A DNA stretch of 64,000 nucleotides, taken from contig NC_059500.1 in the NCBI RefSeq assembly GCF_018139145.2, positions 18,538,101-18,602,100 of the forward strand, read 5' to 3'. The DNA comes from Gymnogyps californianus. Its lineage: Eukaryota; Chordata; Aves; Accipitriformes; Cathartidae. Of the stretch, positions 15,801 through 29,100 are shown piece after piece (position 1 is the first letter of the stretch; each line of letters begins with the position of its first letter). The position numbers were made by a program, and so were the translations under genes. Under the pieces are notes generated by a model. It saw only the letters and a program-made list of their open reading frames with translations. It made no database searches and was not told the DNA's origin.

Positions 15801-18800
15801 TTGCATTAAAACTGTCAGAATGGATCTAGATTGAACATGGTAGTGATTATCTTGATTATTACTTGCATCTTGTGGAATAAGAAGATGATAGCCATATATT
15901 CATAGGAGTAAAGCGTTTATCAGTGAATATATCTGAGGAAAGACTAATACACAAAACAGTTATATTTGGTGCTGGTACTGTATTTTTTGTTGTTATGAGA
16001 ATGGAACATTGCAGAAGCAGTTTAATCTACTAAGTACTTTGAAAAAAACTTCTCATCCTGACTTTAATAAAATTGTTTGTGGTGTTAGTATCAACATCCT
16101 GTAGACCTTCTGTTAATGCTCAGTCATTTGCAGAATCAGATGGTACTAACAGACACATCTGCATCTCATCGAAGTTGCTGTAAAATCATAGCTATATTTA
16201 TATTTAAGATAGGAAATAGTAATGCCAACTGCAACATATAAAAAGAACAATATCCAAACTGTACCTTGAATAGTTCAGACATGTCACTGTTGTCCAAAAA
16301 TATGTTCATATAAATCTCTGAGAAAAAGATTGTAGGACTAAAAACAATTCAATCTTTTTCCAAAAAAAAAATCAAATCTAAGAACTTTAAAGAGATATAA
16401 ATAACAATATGTTTGGCCTAATCTTCAGTGATAACAGTAAAAATAAGTAATGAAAAGTGTTCACAGTATGAAATAACACCACCACCCCCCTTCTTCTGAG
16501 GGATTAAAAAACTTTCAAGTCTCAGAAATTTAGAAAAAATATTAAATTGTGAAAATGGGGAAAAATTGAACAAAGTGTTGCTCATTGATAGATTTTTGGA
16601 GAGAGACAAGAGGGAGAGGTGGAAGCAAAAATCAAGGGGAGAAGAGAAGGCTATTTAAAATCAAATTTCCCTGTGGACTCTTAAGCTCTCTCTCCAAAAC
16701 TGAGAGGCACAAGAAACACAGACATTTTGTATTTTGCACATTTTACCAAACAAAATGTGTCATGTACAACTGATTCAAAGACTTGCTCTTCAGTACTAAA
16801 AAAATTTCTTCCCCAGAAGGGCAATTTTATTTCAATACTGAGAAAAATGTCTTTCTGATATAGTATTCAGAATTTAAGCTAATAGAAAGACCAAGTTTTA
16901 CTATAGATCATATTGGTTCCTTAAGCAATGAAGCTGTTCTAGTGGAAATACGGATAAAAGCTAGGCTTTTGCATATGTACAGCATTCATCTTTTATCTCC
17001 AGACCAAAGCAACATATTCTCTATCCTTGTACAGAACTGTTATTGTTAGATCTTATATTTTATATATATTTTGGATATATGGGACACAGAGGAACATTGG
17101 TCTTACTAGTTTTTATTTTATTTGTTTCATACAAAAGGCTGTGCTGTCTCTGTTTCAAATAGTGTCCAGTATCCAAAGCTCTGGGAAGCGATGAAAAATA
17201 GTGAAAATATGATGTGAGTTGTTTTATAAATTGCTTTTTCATAAAAATGTGATTATATGCTAGACAATGACATCTTAATAAAAATATAATGTGCAGGATG
17301 CTCTTCACTAACTTATTCTTTTGATATATTCTCAGCTCCAAGCAATGAGTCAACGGTTGCTTCCAAATCATTATGTTTGATGACAAACAAGAAGTCTACG
17401 CTCTGTGATTTGGTTTAGTCTCATGATGATCCATGTTTTAATCTTGGCTTCCATGACAGTCTGTGCTAAAGAGTTCCCCAGTTCAGACTGCAAAGTATAT
17501 CATTACAGAATGGTTCAAACTGCTAGACAGCACTCGTCAAAAGTTTTGCTTTGAGTTGCTGTCAGATAACCTTTAATCGAAGTGTACATAGCGTGGATTA
17601 TCATTTGTAGCCATAGAAAAGAAAAAGAAGGAATCCCAAAGTGCCACATGTGATTCCTTGTTTCAGGATTGTGTTTCATGCTAGTTCCAGCCCTTCTTAG
17701 ATTTAGATTACCACTGAGTGAGGTGCACTCTAAAAATATATTAATGGGTAAAACTACTTCACTTGTGAGACTTCCTAGGTAGGATATAAGGGTCAGACAT
17801 GCCAGACATAAAATAAAGGATTCCTAATCTTTAGATATTTAGTATTTCCTTGTCGCTTTGGACTGAAAAGGATGAAGTCAAAAGCTCATTTCTTATTTCT
17901 TAAGCGCTGTACTGCCACATTTTAAACATTATGACTTAGATTTTGGATATTTGCCTGTATTTGCAAACTTAATAGAAACCAGTATTCCCAGTATAATTTG
18001 ACCGAAAAAAAACCCAAACCCAAATGAAAACTAAAAAAAGGAAAATGAGGGTTTAGAAAGCAACCAAATTCAGGAGGCAGGAATCCTCACTCCTGCACGC
18101 ATATATTTTTAATATATGCAAATGCTGAAGACTTGGGATTCAGGAAATTCTGCACATTTGCAAGCTGTGAGAGTAATTGGAAAAATGAAAACTCTGAAGA
18201 AGCTGTAAACTAAAACAATATGTTCGCTATTGTGTCCTATTTCCAGGAGATTAAAAACTGATCCTTACAGAGATTCAGTGATTAGATCTGCTGGAGTCAT
18301 ATATGTTTACCATGTCAATTAATACCTAGACATCATACCTCTAGGTTTATACCTCTGTAAGACTTGGGATATTATAAAGGAGAGCATCTGAATTTAGAAT
18401 CTAATTTAGTTGATATTGAAAGTTGCAGATGTCGCATTGTGAATGTTTGCCCATGTGGAGGGGGGGCAGGAAATTCCAAACTCTAAAGCTGAGAATGAAG
18501 CCATAAAATGGTAATATACAACATTTAAATGAACGTTATTTAAATAACCACTGTTAGCAGTGTTTTATAAAAGTTTTGAGTGTAATAGTTCAGATTATTA
18601 TGCAGACTGACAGTCATTTAGGACATGCACTCTCTTAAAAATCTGTCAAAGAAAGCAGAATGTGCTTTTGGAATTAGTGCTCAGAGCTGACAGGACATAG
18701 TGAAACCCTTAATAATTTCCTTACATAACCCAGCAGGATTATCATGTGGACAGACGAACTATTACATTCACTTGAATCCGGGGTCATGCCAGGGCTTAAA

Positions 18801-20180
18801 CAGAAATGTGATTACCTAAATGTACGAGATGTACTGTAAACTCGAGTTTAAGCAGTCCCCTTGGTACAATATTGCCAGTGAAAGCCATTGAATAGCTAGC
18901 TTGAATTACTTTATCTGATAATCAGGACTGAAAATATGAGTTACTGTGTGCTTGGTTGGTGGTTGCGTGATCTTGTCAATATAAAGGTCCCATAAGAGCT
19001 ATTGGCTAGTCATCAGAGAATATGTAGTATTTTTTTAATCTGTTCAAAATATTTTTTTTAATGCTTAGCAGTTGAAAGAGATACTGCATTCTGAAGATGA
19101 TGGAAAAAAGTGTGGGGGAGAAGTAGCTTTGCAAACAGAGTACTATTTTGCTGCTTTATACTTAAAAAAAAGAAAGAGAGGGGTATAAAGATCTATGAAG
19201 ACTGTGGGGAGATCTCCTGAAGAACTTCTGGCAAACCTTACCCCAGGTTAAGGCCTGAGGTTTCCAGAGGTGAGGGGAGACAAAAATCACATGAGGAACT
19301 GGTGGTGGTGGGACTCCTAGAGCAGACCTTTGTCGTTTTGTTTTGCTGCCGTTGCGTATATGTGGGTTCAAAGGGCCTCTTGTGTTAACATTACTTGGAA
19401 TGTCAAAAATTCGGGTGCATGCAGCAGAGAGTCTACTGCAGCGAGCATCCAAAATACAGTACAACATCTTTTTCACTGTGCATTCGTATGCTTTCTGTCC
19501 TCTTTAAAGCTTTCCTGTCTCATAACTAATGAAATAAGTCAGGTATTTATGAAGATTTGGTGGGCAGCCCTTCAGAGTGCAGTTTCTGTCCCTGATATGA
19601 TGAAAGGATTTAGGAAGTACTCATGTTACAAATTCATGAACTGTATGAGTTTGTCTTCCCTCCAGTCTGTTGGAGAACATGGTGAGAAAACTGTTGTATT
19701 CTTTCCTTAACAGGGATAGGGTTTTTCACAGATTCTTAGTCTTTGAGTGAAGCACCCATATGAATTGAGTATTTGGTTAGTGCTATGCACAGGCAAAAAG
19801 AGTCAGATAATATAAACTGTTAAAGCCAAAGAAGATGCATCGTATCTCTCTATCACTGCAATCTTTGCATAGTTTTAAGTAACTACACTTTGAAGAAGAT
19901 ATGTTGAAACAAATGTGGTCAGAGCATTGCTAGGTCTGGCTGATCCCTGGCTTTATCCAGCTTCTGTAGCTGAATGCTCCCCTGGCAGCATGGGGGATTG
20001 GGAGCAAGAAGCAAGCGATCCCTCCTACCCTTGAGCTCTGCTCTGCCTGGCCATGCTCCGATTCCTCATCAGCACAAACTCAAATCCATAGCACCTATGT
20101 AACACATGATCTGTTAAGTAATCACATTAAGTAACATCAGAAAATGGTAAAACTGAAGAGTGAATGCCTCAGATGTGACA
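835..20180. other. AT-rich non-coding DNA, no recognised element
   Basis: About 19 kb of mainly AT-rich sequence. I see no LTR, no CR1 tail and no long tandem array. Open frames are at most about 126 codons, lie on both strands at random and resemble no family I know. It contains only short homopolymer runs, such as the A-run near 11641-11652, and small local duplications, such as a shared GTTAAAATGCC segment near 4915 and 4940. It could be intergenic or a large intron. Conserved non-coding elements may be present but cannot be seen without an alignment. Confidence 0.6.
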
Positions 20181-20184
20181 GAAA

Positions 20185-20600
20185 TTAAGTGTCATCTGCA
20201 CATCCTCTTAGGCTGAGCACCGGGAACCCTGTCCCAGGCCTCCCTGTGGCATGGACCCCCAGCCCAACCCTGTGCGCACTCCTGCTGCTGCCATGGGGGT
20301 GCGTACCAAGCCCTCTGCCCGCAGGGTGTGAGGTATAGGCATGCCCTTCACTGTGCAGGGAGGCTGTGACTGGGCCCCACCGGAGATTGGTGCTGGGGCT
20401 TGGGGCTAGCTCAAGGCCCGGGGATGAGCCTCCACCATTAGGACACCATCCTGGGGCTGAGCCTGGCCCAGTTGCCCTCAAGGGGTCTGATCCTGACCTC
20501 AGCTGTGGGCTGACGTCTTGGCCCAGCCCTGTCGATCCATCCCCACGCGCCCTGACACAGCCATCAATGAGTTTCTCTCCGTCACCCCCAGGTACAATTA
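20185..20600. other. Isolated GC-rich island in AT-rich DNA
   Basis: About 400 bp of strongly GC-rich sequence with sharp borders, set in AT-rich DNA. A milder GC-rich stretch precedes it at 19930-20080. Frames are open on both strands (158 codons minus, 91 codons plus), as expected where stop codons are scarce. The minus-strand translation is rich in Gly, Pro and Ser with no recognisable domain. CpG is present but not dense, so it is not a clear CpG island. It could be an inserted repeat of a family I do not recognise, an old retrocopy fragment or a regulatory island. Confidence 0.45.
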
Positions 20601-23600
20601 AATATAGAAATTGGCAAGATATTGGAAAGGGAATGGCATAATATTGCAGAAAAAAACCCATACGATCTAGGAATGAAAAAGAAGTAATTCCTCAATCACT
20701 CATATTTTTGGGATTTTAAAATTTTAAATTTTAAGTCTTGGGGTTCCCTGTGCATTCCTGCAGAACTTTCTGGCAAAGGTTATTCCAGTGTGCTGGGTGG
20801 CTCATATGTTCTCGGGTGTTTTTCCTCTTGAGTTGGGATATAACCCTCTTCATTATGACATCTGAGTGCTCCAGTTTAGATTTACCCGAGCCAGATTTGT
20901 GGTTACACCAGCAAAAACTATTTTGTACATTAGTTGAACTTGCCAGTGAGAATTTTTTGGGGTACTTTATCCTTAAAATTTTCTTTTGCTCAGATTTAGC
21001 CCATTACTTATAATTATACACTTCTGACTCGCTAAAATAATCTTCTCTGTTGTTGAGTCTATCCGTTCAATTACTTAGTCATGTTTTGCACAGCTATGAT
21101 ATAATTAAGTTGTAAATTTTGTTATTTTAACTCTCCTGATAAGTCATCTTGTCCTTTTTTTGTTTTCGTCCCGTGGATGGGATAGTGATTTTCCTCAGAA
21201 AAGAAATAACAACAGAAGCTTAAATATTGCCTTAAATACTTCAATATTGTGTTTTAAGTGAAGGTTCTTGCTCAAACTCTTTCAGTTTCTGAACTCTTTC
21301 AATTCAAGCCTATTCTTGGGAAAGCTTACATTGCTCTACTTCTTCAGCTGGGCTAAAGTACAAGGGATTAACAAAACTATGGCCATACCTGTGCCTGTCC
21401 ACCCAGCTCCTTTACTTGGAGTACAACAGTGCCTGGGTCTGGGTGTCCCTTGCCAAGCAATTGAATCAGACATGCCCATGAACTCAGCCAGTCTTTTTTG
21501 CCAAAATGATTTGTGGTCTCAGACTACAACGCCATATGAAGTTTGCAGAGAGCTGTGCTGTGGAGTGCCTCCTGCATGCAGGGCCCATTACCGTGCTAAG
21601 ATTTGTCAGCATGGTCTGCCCCTCGGCCCCTGCAAACCAATATAGACAGTTATTTTGTCTCTCTGTGGTTTGTCAGCTGCCTCAGTTATAATCTGAAATT
21701 GTGAACACTACACAGGTTCTGTAGAGCTGGAAAAAAAAAATCTTTATTTCTAGTATATCTACACGTTTTTAAAGGAAGATGTGAAATAAAACTGAATCAG
21801 ATATAGATACTTGATGATTCATTCAACTGCTTTTGCAGACTGAGACTGGAGGTTAGAGAACATCTGCAGATTGGATGTATACATTTGAAAGGATACGCAT
21901 CTGAACACTTGAGCTGTCACAACTTACTCTGACTTTTCTTTCCTTGTTTCATCTGCTGACTTTTTAGAAACTTCCCAATCTAGTAGTCCTTTAGTTAAAG
22001 ACCCATTGAAGTCTACTGTCCAGCAGCTAAAGCCAACAGAGCAGACGCCCAGATATCATTTTTCTCTCCACTATGTTCATGATAAATTATCTTTTCTGCC
22101 ACAGCCCCAGCCCCAAGGTTCTAAATGTATGAGAAAGGACAGGAGGCATGAAGAACTAGCCATTGCAGTTCAGTTGGAGAAAATGATTGGGACTGCATGC
22201 AGAAGGGTCTAACCTACAGCTGTCTCAGTAAAAAAAAAAAAATCCTATTTCTTCTTTTCAACAGAACAAAAACTATTGATTTCTGACTGGCCTTTCCTCT
22301 GCTGATATGAAGAGTGCCACCAACCATTATCTTAGGCCAAGTAACCACAACAGTAATACAGCACCTCTGAAGAAGGTAGTACAGTTTGTTTCTGTAATTT
22401 CATCTTCAGTTTGGTTAAAGAAGACATTTCTTTTTTCATTTTTCTGTAGTAACAGTGTATAAAAATGACATTTAAAACCCATTGTGTACTTACTGTAGAT
22501 AATAAAATATGAAAAGAAATAAAGGAATATATACACTCCTATATTTATCAACTTACTTCCTATATTTTTCCTCATTCAAGAGGAGGAGAAAAAAGAAAGA
22601 TTTTAAGTAATGTCCTACTACAGCCTTTTTTTCCCAAGGAAGTTGTGTGGACAAGACTTTATGTTTGGAGTGAATATTCCCTCATTTTCTGCCTGTGGGC
22701 AGTAAAGATATTCTCTAGGAATGAATTTCAAAGGCAGAATCCCCTAAGAAATTTTGTTCCTGCTGAGTATTTATAGTGTCAGTATCTAACCTAAGCCACC
22801 GATTTTATATCCATTACAGCAGCAGAATATCCCTTAAGTTTATTGGATTTAAATTCAGATTTCTTCTTTTGCCCTATTGTTATGGATAAGTAATTTCTGA
22901 CTCTGCATTTGTCATATTAATATGAACTTGAGTTTGCTAGTGAGTAAACCAAAATGGATCTACAACAGCAAGGGAAAATAGTGCACATTATAAACATAAT
23001 AGCTTGCCTCTCCTAGGCAGTAAAAAATCTATAATTTTGACATAGAGCTTTACTGAAATTGCTAGAGGCGTATGCATATTGAGTTACTGGGATAGGTATC
23101 AAGGTGTTGCAGGGCCTCAGTGTAAGAGAAATAGCACACTGCAAGAGAAACAGGTGCAAACTTACATTTTTTCTTGTTCTGCAGTTCCCCATGACCTAAG
23201 AGAGGAACTTCAGTTTGGATCCAAGAGCAGAAGTGTTTACATTAACTAAGAACTAAGAAGCTCCTGTTGGCTTTATTACTACCAATTAAAAAGCTAAATA
23301 TCCTTTCAAGCAACAACGAGAGTTCATTCAAACAATAAGAATGTAATTATACATGTATTTCAGAGGTAATTTTGTATAAATGAGTTAGTAACTTTGCTTA
23401 TCTCTTGCATTCCTACTAAATTTCAATGTGTTCTTTGAACAATCAATATTTAATTAACCAGCAATCAAGACGCTTTTTAAAATGCAAATGAAAGACTTAT
23501 TTGATATTTACTTTGATGTTGGAAAATGGATGGAACAATTTAAAAAATATGTGCATTTCCCAACTAATTTTTGAGGCTTTGTCTGTACAGGGCCTAGCAG

Positions 23601-25049
23601 TACAGTTATCAGTTATCAGTGTTAGCAGCTGAAGTATAGACCTGTTGATATTATTTTAACCTTTGCATTTTTTAGAAGGATATTCTCCTGGCTTTTGGAC
23701 TGCCTGCCCTATGATTTCAAACTGTCATTTCCAAAGCAGGAAAATACTTTTAGCATCCATGCAGTATTTTTTCAAACTTTCCGTAGTGTAGATGTGTTTC
23801 CAAAGCAACAACAAAAATATTTCAAGCAAAAACACATACATGAATTTAAGTGTGAAAATACGTTATTTCCAGTAAGAAACTGCCAAAGGCTTTCTGCTTC
23901 TGCATTGACCTTTAATTTTAAGATGTTTCACCATAAATAAAGACTGCTGTAATTGACATTATTCAATGCTCATCCAATTAGGCTGACAATTTGTTCGCCT
24001 GAACTTAGAGCTGTACCGTCCCCAACACTTTTGTGTTAACCACATTGCAGTATTTAATTTCATTTAGTTTGGGATCTAAAGCCAGAGTCTTTTTAAGACC
24101 CACTCCTAATAAATGCTTTGTTAATATCTAGAGCTGCAATGAAAAAAAATTAATTTGAATAAATATTATAAATGTAACTGTATGTTCACTCAGCGATTTC
24201 TAAATCATTGAGTCTCAGGGTTTGCCAAAAGATTCAAAACTGGATCATCATCAGATAGAATTTTCTATTACTTTACTGTTATAGGGTCATAAGCTTGGAT
24301 GTAGTCTTGTGGTTTAAAATCATGGATTGTTATTTGAATCATAGCTATACAATATTTGAGATAACTGGAGAATGTTACTAATTCAAAGTATGCTTGCTTG
24401 TATCTGCTACCTGATACAAAAATCAATGTTTTATTTTTAGCTAGAAATTAAACTCCAGAAGCAGAGATTATGTTTTGTTCTGTCTCTGATTGAGGACAGT
24501 TAACAAATCACTGAAAATAATGTTACTAGTGTATCTGTGCTTCCAAAAAAGCACAGAAATCCTTATAGAGACAACAAATCACAAGGTACAATCAGGGATT
24601 TAGCTGAAATTTAAAGAAAGGAAGTGAGTTAGAAGACCAAAGGAAGAGGTTAAAGAGGAGCAGACAGATGAAGTCAACAAGAGTAGAGAAGTGAGTCCCA
24701 CTGAGATTGAAGCTAACAGAGAGAGTAAGACCAAGGGGTCACAGAGTAGCAGCTGCTGCCAAACAGTCACTACAATGACAGAGAGAAATCATTCCATATC
24801 TGTAAAGTGAAACAGTTGTGTTGGTTTTTGTTTGCTTGTCTTTCTTCTTGTACCGCTAAATCACACACATTTCTGGTACAAAAAGCAAATTTTGATACTC
24901 AATAGATATGAATTTTTCTCCAAATGCCACCTGTTTTGACTTTATGCAGTTAAAATTATTATGTTTAACCATTTGATTCAATTTTTTAAAAATAAAAATT
25001 GTCAGACAAAATAAGTTACTTAGGAAATTTATTTTCTTTAGATATACAT
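20601..25049. other. AT-rich non-coding DNA
   Basis: No recognised gene or repeat. An open frame at 21268-21645 (+) encodes a somewhat Cys-rich 125-residue peptide that matches no family I know. It lacks visible splice or promoter context and is treated as chance. Confidence 0.55.
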
Positions 25050-25311
25050 TGTCCTGGTTTCAGCTGGGATAGAGTTAATTTTCTTCTTAGTAGCTGGTAC
25101 AGTGCTGTGTTTTGGATTTAGTGTGAGAATACTGTTGATAACACTGATGTTTTAGTTGTTGCTAAGTAGCGCTTGTCTTCAGCCAAGGACTTTTCAGTTT
25201 CCCATGCTCTGCCAGCAAGCAGGTGTGCAAGAAGCTGGGAGGGAGCATAGCCGGGGCAGCTGACCCGAACTAGCCAAAGGGGTATTCCATACCATGGAAT
25301 GTCATGCCTAG

Positions 25312-25319
25312 TATATAAA
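25312..25319 (+). promoter_or_regulatory. TATA box of type-A LTR (25050-25632)
   Basis: TATATAAA, at the same LTR position as in the copy at 32719-33321. It would mark the U3/R border region about 25-30 bp downstream. Current activity is unknown. Confidence 0.7.
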
Positions 25320-25508
25320 CAGGAGGGAGTTGGCTGGGAGGCGCGGATTGCTGCTCAGGCATCGGTCAGCAGGTGGTGAGCAATTGCGTTGTGCATCTCT
25401 TGTCTTTTCTTGGGTGTTATTTCTTTTTTTGTTATATTCCTTTTCATTACAATTATATTATTATTATTATTATCATTAGTTAGTAGTGTATTTTATCTTA
25501 CTTTAGTT

Positions 25509-25514
25509 ATTAAA
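25509..25514 (+). promoter_or_regulatory. ATTAAA polyadenylation-type signal of type-A LTR
   Basis: ATTAAA is followed within about 40 bases by a T-rich stretch, and the arrangement is shared by all type-A copies. It is likely the R-region polyadenylation signal. Confidence 0.5.
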
Positions 25515-25695
25515 CTGTTCTTATCTCAACCCACGAGTTTTACTTTTATTTTTTTTTTCCTCCTCCCCACCCCACTGGGAGGGGGAAGCGGCTGCCTGAT
25601 GCTTAGTTGCTGGCTGGGGTTAAACCGCGACAGCTTCTATTGAGTATAGGAATTTACAGCTGAATTAAGTATTTCAAGAGGTACAAAAAAAAGAC

Positions 25696-25712
25696 TTCTC
25701 TCTCTCTCTCTA
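25696..25712. repeat. (CT)n microsatellite
   Basis: A short uninterrupted dinucleotide CT run. Confidence 0.85.
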
Positions 25713-26075
25713 TAGTACAAAGTGCTTCCTATGTTGGAGCTATTAATGAGTGAATATAATAGGAATGACTAGATTTGGCAGCATCTAGTGTAGGAAGTTT
25801 TGTTTGGAAAAATATAATCCAATACAGGTGTCATATATGGGATTTACTTTCTTGGAAAACTAGAACTTGTTAAACAAATATCTTAGTTTTGTTACTAATC
25901 TTTGGTTTCTAGATGCCACTTAAATAGAAGATTTTTAAAAACTGACAAGAAATAGCTGATTACCTATGATTTGCCCAGGACCAGAAGATGAAAAATATTT
26001 GGCATATAGAAACAACAGAAATAGCCTGTGTTTATGCATACGTCTCTTTGCAACTAGGATACCATTCCCTTTTCT

Positions 26076-26101
26076 GTTGTTTGTTTGTTTGTTTGTTTGT
26101 T
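26076..26101. repeat. (GTTT)n microsatellite
   Basis: About six tetranucleotide units, TTTG in phase. Confidence 0.9.
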
Positions 26102-29100
26102 CCACCCTCCCCTCCCCCTAATTGTTGTAACTTTAGGAGATCTAGTCATTCTAGTCATCCTTCTTTCTTCAAGATGTCTGGTTCAAATTTGTGACTTGCC
26201 AGCATATGAACTCCCCTATTATGACACTTTAGTTAAAATACACTCTTATTTACATGGAAGCTTCTGGTGCAAAAAAACCCCCAAACGAACAAAAAGCCCC
26301 CATCATACTGTTCTGCTGTTTGTGCTGCCAAAAAGTGACCCACAGAGAGATATTCCATTGTCAAGGGAAGAAGGAATGTGTTGTGCCCTCAGGGGAAGCT
26401 CTTTTTTCTCTTTTCAGCTTCTGAGGGATTTTCGCAGAATTTCCTTGAATCCTCTATGATTCCACTGTTCTCCATTGACCCTCATTTCTCCATAAATTTA
26501 ATGGCTGATATAAGTTTCTGACAATAATGAACTGCAACATGGTGACCATTTGCTTTCTTTTATCTGTTTCCCAGTGGAAATTATCCACCTGTTTCCTTAA
26601 GTTTAAGTAAGCCTTTTAATCTTTCTCAGGACCATAATTTTTTGATCATAACAGACAATAAAATTACTCTCCCACCCATCGGTCAGCTCTGCCTCCTGGG
26701 TGTCATTTAGCCTCAAAACTCTTTTCAGGTCCTATATCCTGATGTAGCTAAATCATCCTGGTTCTGTTGAACATGTCTGAAACAGTGCCTTTTCTTTCCC
26801 TTGCCCAGACATAACACTTGCCAGAGTTCACGGAGTCTTTTGTCTTGATCCTTTACTCTGGGGAAGACAAATGCGAACTTCTTGCATTCCACCGTACCAC
26901 ATCAAATATAAGATGCTTTTAATGACTTTCAGGCATTTTAGAGCCAATCTTCATCCCATATGTAATCTTTTTCTTCATATCAGTCTTCTTTCCCCATGCA
27001 TTACATTTTCAAAGAGTCATCTCCATTCTTTTTCCCAAGTACCTCATCGTTCCTGGGAGGCACTCCCTGCAAACATGTGTAATGCTACTTTGTTGTCTTT
27101 CTTCATGTCCAGGTCTGCTGCAGTCCTTATGAAAGGCATCCTGAACTGTGATGTGCTGAGTCTACTATCTGTTATGCTGACAAATACAATTTGCTTGTTG
27201 TTACTGCTTTCAGATCAGACTACATCTACCTATTGTCTTTCATTTCACACTTGACTTGTCATCTCAGTAGGAAAAGACCCGTGAAGTTTTCTTTTTTTCA
27301 TAAAGAATACCTGCCACAGTGTGACTCTGTTCCCTAGATATTTTGGTTAATATAATATTACGAATAAGAATTAACACTTTATTGAACTAAAAACACCTTA
27401 AGAGCAATGAGATTGGCTCCATTGGTTAAGGAAATATTTTTTCTTGCACAGCTCTCTGTAAGAAACTTGTAAGAGAGAGTCATTTAGGGAATGAGAGGCA
27501 ATTATGGTGTCACATAGTCACCTGTAGGCTCTTACATCAAAATAGAGCAGCAACTGACAGGAAATGTATGCCAAGCCACTCAGTTAATATGTTGCCTCCT
27601 ACAGACTGAACAACCCTTTCAGAGACACAGGGCCACAGACAGTTAGGTAACTTCAATTCTAGCATCATATGCAGACTTTTTTAAAGCAGCTGTCTGATAG
27701 CAGTGTAGCAGTGAGTTGTGTTACAACATAACTGGTGGCACAGTGAGAACCTTCTGCTCGTTTGGCATTGTGAGACCTTATTAACTAATTCTATCATCTC
27801 ACAGCAGCTGCCTGTTGAAGCACTCATTGGCAGTCTTTATAACCATGCACATTCTCTTATCTTGCAACTGAGAGTGACAGAAGTAGGTGTCCTATTTTTA
27901 TTGGGTTTTTTTTCAAAATGTTTTTTCTTTTTAATTCTCAGGAACTGTCTAGTTCCCACAGTCTTCATCTATTTTTCCCCTGGGAAACAAATTTTATATC
28001 AAAAGGATTTTTTTTTTTTTAAATTAGGGAAAATCTAGTATTTCCACTGTCAAAGGTTTTGTCTATGTGTGTCTTATTTCCTCTGGCTCTGAGCTCTGGG
28101 TTGAAGAACAGACATTTTCTTTCTCCTTTTTCCAATCTTTTTCAGAAGAAGTGCTTTTAATTTAGGATATTTCTCATCTGTACTCCTTTGTCAAAAAGTT
28201 CCTTATGTTTTATTTATTTACAGTGTTTCTGAGTACAAAGCCTCTGAGTTGAATGAAAGGCCTTTCCCACCTTCCTTTCTGCTGCTTTTTAAAGTCAATG
28301 AGCTCTAAATGGGGGGTGGGGTGTGTGTCATAATTTTATCTTTTTATTTAATCTATTTTTCTGCTTTTTGCTCTTTGTATTTATACAATTTATACCCTTT
28401 TGCTCTTTTTGTATACATTGTTATGGTGTCCAATAATGTAAAAGCCAACATTATAACATTTCTTGAGAAAACAGTTATTTCTCAAGCAGCAAGTCCAATT
28501 TCCAGTCCAGAAAGAACATGGGAAAGCCTTCCGATTGTAGAAGTTGATATTACGAAGTAAGGTGCAAAGCTAAATATTAAGACTAGCAAAAAAGTGAGGC
28601 AGAAAATACCAAGTGCTCAAACTGGAATACAGAAGACGTAAGTGAGGTAAAGGAGAAGTAAAGCAAAACAGTCGCCCATTCAGAACATAGTACCATGGCA
28701 ATGTGTGTACTACTCCCCAATAGTTTTTCTCTGAGAGGGTCCCAGATCTTTTTCTCATAGAACAATATTTTTGAGTCACCCTTGAATTTTATTGTGGGTG
28801 TACTCTCTCTGTACATTAGTACCAAAGACATCTCTCAGATGTTCAAACTGTCTGTGGTCTGGACAGTGCTTGTGCCCATGCTAGCTATCAAGTGATAGGT
28901 CCTGTGGGTCTCAGCGTATGGTGAGGAGCGGCCTCCTACTCACTTTGCATCAGGATGAAGAGCATGGCACAGTATTTATAGTCTGTACTGGTTCCATACT
29001 TAATAGTAGCTGTGAGTGGGACTTGAAGGCGGCTGCTTCAGGAGAGTCTTCTGAAAGAGCAGGGACTCAGTACTGGGGGCAGGGTTGGATGCTCCTTGGT

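Larger units (their letters stand above)
25050..25632 (+). mobile_element. Type-A ERVL-like solo LTR, plus strand
   Basis: A 583-bp LTR that starts TGTCCTGGTTT and ends AAACCGCGACA, so it has the usual TG and CA ends. It has a TATA box (TATATAAA at 25312-25319) and a downstream ATTAAA polyadenylation-type signal at 25509-25514. A run of ATT triplets lies between them. The CGTCA element seen upstream of the TATA box in sister copies reads TGTCA here (25300-25304), which is consistent with CpG decay. The flanking pentamers (TACAT on the left, GCTTC on the right) do not match, so there is no visible target-site duplication. No internal ERV sequence adjoins it, which fits a solo LTR. Confidence 0.93.

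Noticed and set aside
19330..19710. 126-codon frame (+) as a coding exon
   Set aside because: No recognisable domain, average base composition, no clear splice signals.
20185..20661. 158-codon minus-strand frame as a gene
   Set aside because: It is explained by GC richness. There is no domain, no conserved motif and an opposite frame is also open.
26871..27254. 127-codon frame (+) with hydrophobic stretches
   Set aside because: It sits in T/C-rich DNA, which gives Leu, Ser and Phe-rich translations by chance; no family resemblance.
28005..28022. T-run as the poly(A) tail of a minus-strand retropseudogene
   Set aside because: No gene-like sequence or target-site duplication is associated with it.
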